Source: Nanobdellota archaeon (GTDB taxonomy: Archaea > Nanobdellota > Nanobdellia > Pacearchaeales > GW2011-AR1). Taken from it: 11,265 nt of DNA. The notes beneath the pieces were generated by a model, which was given only the letters and a program-made list of their open reading frames with translations, was not told the DNA's origin and ran no database searches. Where the stretch lies: assembly GCA_018901625.1 (NCBI GenBank), contig JAHIEM010000123.1, forward strand, positions 1 through 11,265, given 5' to 3'. The position numbers were made by a program, and so were the translations under genes. Positions 7,028 through 11,265 of the stretch are shown piece after piece (positions within the stretch are counted from its first letter, which is position 1; every line of letters begins with the position of its first letter).

Positions 7028-8074
7028 ATGAAGAATAACTGGGGGCATGTTCACTGGTTTCTAACTGGGAGGTGTAATTTGGAATGTACTCATTGTTTTA
7101 GACCAAAGATTGGTGGAAAAGAGGATAGTGGAAAAATTCGAGAACTTGCAGAGATTTTAAGAGAGTGCGCTGAGAAAGTCAGTTTTACAGGGGGAGAACC
7201 TACATTAGTTAGAGGATTTCAAGATGTGCTTAGCTCTTTTAAGCATAAAGGAGTCTATATTAGTTTGCATACAAATGGAATTTCTATAGATGGAAAAGTC
7301 TCTGATTTAGCAAGTCTTGTTGATGATATTGCTGTCCCTCTTGATAGTTTAGATAGAGAGACGCAGAGGTTTTTGAAAGGAAGAGACTATCTGCCTATTT
7401 CTTTGAGAGTTATTAATCAGGTCCGCGCTGCAGGAATTGATTTAGGGATTCATACTGTTTTTAATGATACTAATGCAGGGCATATTCCTAGAATTTATAG
7501 ATTTTTAAGGAAAACTGGCTTCTCGTACTGGAATGTTTATGAATATAATCCTGATTTGGTTGCAGACAGATTTGCCAGTTGCTCCAGATTTCAACAGGTG
7601 CGAGACCTGGAAGGCAGTTGTTCTTATGAAAAGGGAGGGACTGACTGCTTGTTTGCTAGATTCTTAGAAACTGAGGATAGAATTTTAAGGGCAGGAAATA
7701 AGAAAGTGCAGTTTGTTTCTCTTAGGGACGTTCGTCCGTATACTTTTCTTGATTCGAACGGAGATGTTTACTTTTCTGTGTTTTTTTCTGGCAAGAGGGT
7801 TAAATTAGGAAATTTGCTCGAACAGGGATTCGACCAAGTTAACGTAGCAAGGGCGGAAGCAATATCTAAGGGGCTTTTGTTTGATGAAGAGGGATTTGTT
7901 GAGATACAAAATAATCTTCCTTTTTTTGCTTGTTTGTATGAGGGAAATTATTGGGACGAAGATGTGGACGGAGTTGATGGGAGAAGTTGGGGTAAAATTA
8001 CAAGGTTTCATGACTTGTATGTTAAGAGATTTTATGGGGAAGAGGAGATGAAACGCGCAATTAGTGTTGCCTAA
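7028..8074 (+). CDS. Radical SAM enzyme, substrate unknown
   Basis: A 348-aa protein with the radical SAM cluster motif CX3CX2C at C16-C20-C23 (TGRCNLECTHCF), SAM-binding GGEP at 55-58 and HTNG at 81-84, so the catalytic core is intact. The core resembles the MoaA/PqqE-like class. The C-terminal part has YTFLDSNGDVYFS (238-250) followed by KRVKLGNLLEQGFDQV (256-271). This is the layout of the 'dG.vypC...lGni.e.s...' strand-turn of SPASM proteins, but without the cysteines at those places. Four cysteines do lie outside the core (C185, C198, C207, C302) and might hold an auxiliary cluster. I also see a loose likeness to viperin in the SLDRETQRFLKGRD and HTVFNDTNAGHI regions, which is not enough to call it. 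Candidate roles: peptide, cofactor or nucleotide modification. Its stop overlaps the convergent 58-aa gene by 4 bp. Confidence 0.85.
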   Translation: MKNNWGHVHWFLTGRCNLECTHCFRPKIGGKEDSGKIRELAEILRECAEKVSFTGGEPTLVRGFQDVLSSFKHKGVYISLHTNGISIDGKVSDLASLVDDIAVPLDSLDRETQRFLKGRDYLPISLRVINQVRAAGIDLGIHTVFNDTNAGHIPRIYRFLRKTGFSYWNVYEYNPDLVADRFASCSRFQQVRDLEGSCSYEKGGTDCLFARFLETEDRILRAGNKKVQFVSLRDVRPYTFLDSNGDVYFSVFFSGKRVKLGNLLEQGFDQVNVARAEAISKGLLFDEEGFVEIQNNLPFFACLYEGNYWDEDVDGVDGRSWGKITRFHDLYVKRFYGEEEMKRAISVA

Positions 8075-8247
8075 GAGGTTTCAACATTGCTGCTTAAATC
8101 TCTAGAAGTTTGAGCTATTCTGTGTGGATTGTCTATGACAAATCCTTCTGCTAATCTTGTGCTTGTTGGATGAGGATTGTAAACCATCTCTCCTTTGGCT
8201 GTGCGATTGCTGTCTGGATGCTGGTCGTAGATTGTTTGATAGGTCAT
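8071..8247 (-). CDS. Small 58-aa protein, unknown
   Basis: An ORF of 58 codons plus stop (TAG at 8073-8071) with ATG at 8247. It fills the space after the radical SAM gene and overlaps that gene's stop by four bases (CTAA). The translation starts MTYQTIYDQHPDSNRT and is hydrophilic, with no cysteine, no membrane segment and no signal peptide. It carries two NPH motifs, YNPHPTSTR (23-31) and DNPHR (39-43). A good TATA element (AAAATATAAA on the minus strand, 8271-8280) lies 28 nt before the ATG, the same geometry as other genes here, which supports expression. I do not recognise a family. Its place beside a radical SAM enzyme raises the idea of a peptide substrate, but it is on the opposite strand and not co-transcribed. 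Confidence 0.55.
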   Translation of the reverse strand: MTYQTIYDQHPDSNRTAKGEMVYNPHPTSTRLAEGFVIDNPHRIAQTSRDLSSNVETS

Positions 8248-8270
8248 AGAATGCTTTCTTTTGATTAGTA

Positions 8271-8280
8271 TTTATATTTT
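8271..8280 (-). promoter_or_regulatory. TATA box for the 58-aa gene
   Basis: AAAATATAAA on the minus strand is centred 28 nt before the ATG at 8247. It is the clearest TATA sequence of the accessory region. Confidence 0.5.
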
Positions 8281-8332
8281 TTGGTGAAAAGGTTTTCTAA
8301 ATGAAATTTTAGAACTTCGGACTTCTTTTCAT

Positions 8333-8357
8333 AGATAACTTAATAAGCAAGTTATCT
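8333..8357 (+). promoter_or_regulatory. Perfect inverted repeat around the promoter of the 140-aa gene (likely operator)
   Basis: Arms AGATAACTT (8333-8341) and AAGTTATCT (8349-8357) are perfect 9-bp complements with a 7-base centre AATAAGC. The centre, about 28 nt before ATG 8372, is where the TATA box of a leaderless gene should be. A dimeric regulator bound here would cover the promoter. If transcription starts near the ATG, the repeat is not in the mRNA, which favours an operator over an RNA hairpin. Confidence 0.55.
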
Positions 8358-8371
8358 CTTAGTATTAAACA

Positions 8372-8794
8372 ATGAGGCTTCCGGAACCATTAGATTCTGA
8401 AATTAGTACTGCAACTATAGTTTACGGACTTGCTAGAGGTGATATCCAGCAGGGAAAAAATCCTCTAGAAGGAATGTTTATAGGAAGCTATCTTCAAGGA
8501 TTCTTTGGGGATATTAGAAATTGTTCTGAAGTAAGGGAATATCTCTCTCGTGATTTTTATGGAGAGAGAAGAGGTAATCTTGAAGATTGTTTTAATCGTA
8601 TGGAGTATATGCAAGATCATGGAGCGGAATTGCATAGAGATCCAGAGTTTCAGGAAGAGATGCGTCGTTTATCTCTTAGGGCAAGGATTGCTTTAGGAAT
8701 TATTGAAGGAGAACTTAATGAACAGGGGATTACAGAAGATAATCCACAAAGAAAGATTCTTAAACAAGTCGAGGAACTATTAAAAAAAGATTGA
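8372..8794 (+). CDS. Unknown helical protein, 140 aa
   Basis: I do not recognise this protein. It is acidic and predicted mostly helical, with a long helix-rich stretch from about 68 to 138 (LEDCFNRMEYMQDHGAEL, MRRLSLRARIALGIIEGELNE, RKILKQVEELLKK). The first 50 residues contain a mildly hydrophobic GMFIGSYLQGFFGDI segment, too short and too polar for a membrane anchor. Cysteines occur at 51 and 73. There is no signal peptide and no nucleotide-binding motif. It stands alone, with a gap on each side, and its promoter region lies inside a perfect inverted repeat, so it appears to be individually regulated, possibly by itself. The codon pattern is like its neighbours. The start ATG 8372 fits the leaderless spacing. 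Confidence 0.7.
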   Translation: MRLPEPLDSEISTATIVYGLARGDIQQGKNPLEGMFIGSYLQGFFGDIRNCSEVREYLSRDFYGERRGNLEDCFNRMEYMQDHGAELHRDPEFQEEMRRLSLRARIALGIIEGELNEQGITEDNPQRKILKQVEELLKKD

Positions 8795-8806
8795 ATAGAT
8801 TTAGAA

Positions 8807-8815
8807 TTTCTTTTT
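8807..8815 (+). terminator. T-rich tract after the 140-aa gene
   Basis: TTTCTTTTT lies 13 bases after the stop codon. Archaeal termination often uses such U-rich stretches without a hairpin. Weak evidence, position only. Confidence 0.3.
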
Positions 8816-8981
8816 ACTCGTTAATCTAACAAATTTAGTCTCTTAAAAAGGTTTTCCCCTTCTCGGACTTTTGCTCGTTGAGGTGATTTTATTTTTCTCT
8901 CGTGAAATCTCCTCGTCCAAAACTCCCTCTCGCGCTCTCCCTCACTAAAAAATTCCGCTTATTATTGTGAGCCCGAAGGGC

Positions 8982-9055
8982 GAACGCAGCCGACAATGAA
9001 AATTTACTCTTGATTAATGGCGGGTGCGAGAGCAGAACGCGTTGTACAATGAAAA
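8982..9055. repeat. Imperfect direct repeats, 53-bp period
   Basis: GAACGC, five variable bases, then ACAATGAAAA occurs at 8982-9002 and 9035-9055. 16 of 21 positions are identical, with all differences in the 5-base middle. Each is preceded by a GC-rich, CGA/GAG-containing stretch. The second copy contains the palindrome TTGTACAA (9042-9049). Confidence 0.6.
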
Positions 9056-9102
9056 AAAATGCTGTGAGAGATTCTCTTAATGCGACATATGCTAACAAGA
9101 AA

Positions 9103-9111
9103 CTTTAAAAG
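9103..9111 (+). promoter_or_regulatory. TATA-like element for the CorA gene
   Basis: CTTTAAAAG is centred about 26 nt before ATG 9133 and lies inside a small palindrome (ACTTT, A, AAAGT). The spacing fits a leaderless transcript. Confidence 0.45.
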
Positions 9112-9132
9112 TAAAGCTATTCTATCATACAC

Positions 9133-10050
9133 ATGATTGAGTATTACAAGAAAAATGGGGGTGACAGGGATGTGATTAAATCTAAGAGTTTAATTCCTTC
9201 TTCTTGGATAAAAGTTGTTGACCCGACAGAGAAAGACATTAAGTTTTTAGTGAATCAATTGGGGTTAGATAAAAGTCAGTTGATGGATGGGTTGGATTTG
9301 TATGAAACTCCGAGACTAGAGGAAGATAATGGCGCACTATATATTTTTCTTAGGGCACCTACATCTAATATACTCAATGAATCCACTTCATCATTTCTCT
9401 TGATTGTTTCTAAAAATAATGTTATTACTGTTTCAAAAGAAGATTTAGAGATTTTTAATAAACTGTTGGATTCTAAGAGCTTTACAACTAGCAGGGCGAG
9501 CAGGTTTGTAATGCACACTCTCTTTTATGTTTCAAGGCAGTTTAGTTTCGAAGTTAGAAAATTATTGAAGCAGGTTAAACGTGAGAAGAGAAACTTACTT
9601 GGTCTCCATGATAAGGATTTACTAAGCTTAGTCTCTCAGGAAGATACTTTAAATGATTACTTATCCTCTTTTGCCCCTCTGATAGATATGCATAATAAGA
9701 TACTGAAGATAAAATCTCTCAGATTCGGAGAAGTAGAAAAAGATTTTATTGAAGACCTGATTATTGATTTGAGCCAGACTTTTAATACCTCGAAATCTGC
9801 ATTAAAAACAATCTCTAACATGAGGGATTATTATTCTGTGGCGCTTTCTAACAGGATAAATAAAACTATCACTGTTCTTACTATTTTTACTGTATTTTTA
9901 ACAATTCCCACCCTTATTTCGAGTATTTATGGGATGAATATCTCTCTTCCGTTTCAATATGCCCCACAAATCTTATGGTTTTTGGGCGGTATTGTTCTGA
10001 TGATTTGGGCAATTCTTTTCTTGTTATTTAAGAAAGGCAAGCTTTTCTAG
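9133..10050 (+). CDS. CorA-family divalent metal ion channel
   Basis: A 305-aa protein of typical CorA length. The signature YGMN is present at 266-269, at the end of transmembrane helix 1 (about 246-266, TVLTIFTVFLTIPTLISSI), followed by a periplasmic-side loop and helix 2 (about 279-299, ILWFLGGIVLMIWAILFLLF). The basic tail KKGKLF stays in the cytoplasm. The N-terminal cytoplasmic domain (1-~120) and the long stalk helix (about 125-245, charged and heptad-like) follow the family plan. CorA forms a pentameric Mg2+ channel gated by intracellular Mg2+; some members carry Co2+ or Ni2+ instead. The loop after GMN reads ISLPFQYAPQ and lacks the common acidic MPE/MPEL residues, so ion preference is uncertain. 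It is transcribed alone from a leaderless-type promoter. Confidence 0.92.
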   Translation: MIEYYKKNGGDRDVIKSKSLIPSSWIKVVDPTEKDIKFLVNQLGLDKSQLMDGLDLYETPRLEEDNGALYIFLRAPTSNILNESTSSFLLIVSKNNVITVSKEDLEIFNKLLDSKSFTTSRASRFVMHTLFYVSRQFSFEVRKLLKQVKREKRNLLGLHDKDLLSLVSQEDTLNDYLSSFAPLIDMHNKILKIKSLRFGEVEKDFIEDLIIDLSQTFNTSKSALKTISNMRDYYSVALSNRINKTITVLTIFTVFLTIPTLISSIYGMNISLPFQYAPQILWFLGGIVLMIWAILFLLFKKGKLF

Positions 10051-10065
10051 CCTTTAATCATTAGT

Positions 10066-10073
10066 TTTAAATA
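10066..10073 (+). promoter_or_regulatory. TATA box for the membrane protein gene
   Basis: TTTAAATA is centred about 27 nt before ATG 10096, in the 45-bp gap after CorA, so the membrane protein gene can be transcribed independently of it. Confidence 0.45.
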
Positions 10074-10095
10074 GCAGAGTGCTTTGATTATTTAA

Positions 10096-11052
10096 ATGGG
10101 GCTAGAAACAATATTCTCAAAATCGTGGCACGAGTTCAGGAAGAATCTTAAGTTATCTTTGAAAATTTCTTGGTGGTTTTGCATTCTTCCCATGCTGATA
10201 CTCCTGCTTGTTGCGAGCATCTTCTTTGGCGCAGCTTTTGCCAGTATTGGCAGCGAGATTTCTGATGCTAATGGAGCACTAACTCCTGCTTTCGGGAGTT
10301 TTATTCCTTTTACTGGAAATGTTGTAAATGAAACTGGCAGTATTGGTGTTTGGGCTGTTGCATTTGTGATTATAATCTTTGTTTTAGCAATTGTTTTTGG
10401 ACTTATTTTTTACATAAGCCAGCTTATGATTTTGTTTATATCTGTTTATAATGATAAGGGAAGGATGACTCTGAAACAGGCAGTAGGGGGCGCATCTTGC
10501 TATTTCTGGAAACTGCTTGGGCTGATATTTTTATTGATTCTAATATTCTTTGGAGTCTCTCTGGGGTTTATTTTGCTGGGGGTTGTAAGTTTCCTGATTT
10601 TTAACGGGGTTTTGGTTCTTGCTATCCTGATAGAGGTTTTGCTGTTTTTCTTATTTTTTATTCTCTATTTTTATCTAATAGTCAGGTTATATTTCTCTCC
10701 ATTTGTCTTATTTAGGGAAAATACTGGAATTGTGGAGGCTATGAGGCGGAGCAGCTTGATTGTTAGAGGCAGGTGGTGGAAAACTTTAGGATATATCATG
10801 ATTATCTCGCTTGTTGTGTGGGCAGTCTCTTTTGTATTCTCTCTAGTTATGCAGCTTATTTCTCTCTTGTTTTTTGGACTTATCTTTTTATCAGTTCTTT
10901 TGGGGGGTGCTGCCTTTGTTTTGTCTCTCTTTTTTATCATATCTCTGGTGATTGTGGTTTTCTCATTTATGTTTGTGCTGATGGGGTTGGCTTCTTCTCT
11001 TTTGCTTAAGAATTTGTATCTCGAGATGAGAATAGGCAAGATTAAGAAATAG
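10096..11052 (+). CDS. Polytopic membrane protein, possibly GPDPase-membrane-domain/DUF975-like
   Basis: A 318-aa very hydrophobic protein with about six membrane segments (roughly 24-50, 85-117, 138-165, 168-198, 231-255 and 257-303). The loop 51-84 is polar, probably extracellular, and includes an N-E-T sequon at 78-80. The segment RLYFSPFVLFRENTGIVEAMRRSSLIVRGRWWKTLGY (197-233) matches the pattern 'R-f.-P.-vl-E--g--eAlrrS--l-rg-fwk-lg'. That pattern is common to families of uncharacterised integral membrane proteins such as the glycerophosphodiesterase membrane domain and DUF975. The N-terminus ETIFSKSWHEFRKNLKLSLKISWW also fits the family. There is no catalytic motif, so the function is unknown; a role in membrane organisation or transport is a guess. 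The hairpin array starts directly after its stop codon. Confidence 0.75.
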   Translation: MGLETIFSKSWHEFRKNLKLSLKISWWFCILPMLILLLVASIFFGAAFASIGSEISDANGALTPAFGSFIPFTGNVVNETGSIGVWAVAFVIIIFVLAIVFGLIFYISQLMILFISVYNDKGRMTLKQAVGGASCYFWKLLGLIFLLILIFFGVSLGFILLGVVSFLIFNGVLVLAILIEVLLFFLFFILYFYLIVRLYFSPFVLFRENTGIVEAMRRSSLIVRGRWWKTLGYIMIISLVVWAVSFVFSLVMQLISLLFFGLIFLSVLLGGAAFVLSLFFIISLVIVVFSFMFVLMGLASSLLLKNLYLEMRIGKIKK

Positions 11053-11098
11053 TTTCTCTGATAAGGCAGCATATGTGAACAACTAATTTATCTTAATG

Positions 11099-11159
11099 TC
11101 AGAAAAGTAAACTGCACACTTCAATGTGCAGACAGTTGTGAACAACTGTCCTTTTCTGA
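11099..11159 (+). other. Three-way junction of the hairpin array
   Basis: The outer stem TCAGAAAAG (11099-11107) with CTTTTCTGA (11151-11159) is 9 perfect pairs. It encloses hairpin A, CTGCACA (11112-11118) with TGTGCAG (11125-11131), and directly adjoining hairpin B, ACAGTTG (11132-11138) with CAACTGT (11143-11149) and loop TGAA. The A/B helices abut without a spacer, so they could stack coaxially. Confidence 0.7.
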
Positions 11160-11164
11160 GCACA

Positions 11165-11185
11165 TCAGAGTTCACTGAACTCTGA
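11165..11185 (+). other. Hairpin C of the array
   Basis: TCAGAGTTC with GAACTCTGA, 9 perfect pairs with a 3-base loop ACT (or 8 pairs and a 5-base loop). Confidence 0.7.
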
Positions 11186-11191
11186 CTGCCA

Positions 11192-11211
11192 TCAAACTCT
11201 AACGAGTTTGA
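11192..11211 (+). other. Hairpin D of the array
   Basis: TCAAACTC with GAGTTTGA, 8 perfect pairs, loop TAAC closed by C-G, a UMAC-type tetraloop that mimics the GNRA fold. Confidence 0.7.
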
Positions 11212-11242
11212 GGTCCAGAAAACCCAAAACAAACCGCACCTG

Positions 11243-11262
11243 TCAGAATCGTGAGATTCTGA
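11243..11262 (+). other. Hairpin E of the array
   Basis: TCAGAATC with GATTCTGA, 8 perfect pairs, loop GTGA (GNRA) closed by C-G. It is followed by GCA at the window edge, the same bases that follow the outer stem of the three-way junction. Confidence 0.7.
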
Positions 11263-11265
11263 GCA

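Larger units (their letters stand above)
8795..9132. other. 338-bp intergenic region with pyrimidine-rich and GC-rich parts
   Basis: No convincing gene is visible. The left part (about 8850-8945) is pyrimidine-rich with recurrent CTCG. The right part (8955-9060) is more GC-rich than anything around it. The arms CTCTCGCGCTC (8927-8937) and GGGTGCGAGAG (9022-9032) can pair over 11 positions including two G-U pairs. They enclose a small hairpin GCCC-GAA-GGGC (8971-8981), itself framed by ATTGT (8964-8968) and ACAAT (8993-8997). It could be a structured RNA or a degenerate mobile repeat. The last 30 bases are the promoter of the CorA gene. Confidence 0.5.
11057..11265 (+). ncRNA. Candidate structured RNA / hairpin array, continues beyond window
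   Basis: No ORF of note is present, and nearly all bases can be placed in perfect short stems. A three-way junction (11099-11159) is followed by hairpins at 11165-11185, 11192-11211 and 11243-11262. An A-rich unpaired linker lies at 11216-11237. Loops on the plus strand read TGAA, TAAC and GTGA. GTGA is a GNRA tetraloop closed by C-G, and TAAC is a UMAC-type loop closed by C-G; their complements are not stable RNA loops, so the plus strand is the likely RNA. GGCAG (11065-11069) can pair with CTGCC (11186-11190), closing the first two thirds. I do not recognise a known RNA class. A long 3' UTR of the membrane gene, an independent RNA, or a repeat family at the DNA level are all possible. Confidence 0.6.

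Noticed and set aside
8966..8997. Resemblance of GTGAGCCCGAAGGGCGAACG and the following CAGCC to helix 8 of SRP RNA.
   Set aside because: The conserved asymmetric loop and closing pairs of the SRP core are not in place (GTGAG instead of GTCAGG, GAACGC instead of the AGCAG side), and no terminal SRP helix is visible in the gap.
8889..9098. Minus-strand 69-codon ORF in the long intergenic region.
   Set aside because: It runs across the repeats and the pyrimidine-rich tract, has no promoter with the usual spacing, and its low-complexity translation has no recognisable domain.
9049..9108. Tiny plus-strand ORF (19 codons) starting in the second repeat.
   Set aside because: Too short to support, ends inside the CorA promoter, and the start is part of the repeat sequence.
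10031..10050. Possible terminator hairpin at the end of the CorA gene.
   Set aside because: The stem contains a G-T pair, has a two-base loop and lies in coding sequence, with no U-run after it.
10671..11072. Minus-strand 133-codon ORF under the membrane protein gene.
   Set aside because: Its Lys/Thr/Ile-rich translation is the usual shadow of a hydrophobic coding strand; the plus-strand protein has clear membrane segments and a family-like motif.
11097..11265. C/D box or H/ACA box guide RNAs in the hairpin array, because of the many CTGA and an ACA after hairpin A.
   Set aside because: CTGA arises from the repeated TCTGA stem ends, no RUGAUGA C box is present, and the hairpins are too short for a pseudouridylation pocket.
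11057..11265. CRISPR array or integron-type attachment sites.
   Set aside because: No regularly spaced identical repeats with unique spacers; the hairpins differ in sequence and spacing.

Overview
The window looks like a piece of an AT-rich archaeal chromosome, most likely from a small-genome DPANN-type lineage (Woesearchaeota/Pacearchaeota-like). This rests on a CDC48/VAT-type double AAA ATPase, a type II methionine aminopeptidase, an archaeal NOL1/NOP2-type rRNA/tRNA methyltransferase with its PUA partner protein, archaeal TATA boxes about 24-28 nt before several start codons, and extremely tight gene packing. The lineage is an inference; I could not compare with databases.

Layout. (1) Positions 1-2854, plus strand: the tail of an AbrB/MazE-like DNA-binding protein, a Nudix hydrolase and CDC48, each separated from the next by one base. 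(2) Positions 2851-6947, minus strand, transcribed right to left: NOL1/NOP2/Sun m5C RNA methyltransferase, GNAT acetyltransferase and PUA-domain protein (ATGA overlaps, one operon); then, after a TATA box of its own, a coiled-coil/PAS-like protein, methionine aminopeptidase and a small STAS-like protein. CDC48 and the STAS-like gene converge and share a CTAG as overlapping stops, inside a 20-bp-period duplication. (3) Positions 6948-9132: a divergent promoter region, a radical SAM enzyme of unknown substrate, a 58-aa minus-strand gene that converges on it, an unknown helical protein whose promoter sits inside a perfect inverted repeat, and a 338-bp intergenic region with GC-rich imperfect repeats. 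(4) Positions 9133-11052: a CorA-type divalent cation channel and a six-helix membrane protein. (5) Positions 11053-11265: a non-coding stretch almost entirely folded into hairpins, running off the window.

The gene groups fit together loosely. The methyltransferase, PUA protein and methionine aminopeptidase belong to ribosome maturation and nascent-protein processing, and CDC48 to protein unfolding. The radical SAM enzyme, the 58-aa protein, the 140-aa protein and the hairpin array form the accessory-looking part. The strongest candidate for something undescribed is the terminal hairpin array. It has a three-way junction and at least three further hairpins, several capped by RNA-type tetraloops on the plus strand. 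Two of its modules share the same outer flanks but have different, still perfectly paired, inner stem bases, which looks like a structured RNA or an RNA-like repeat family.
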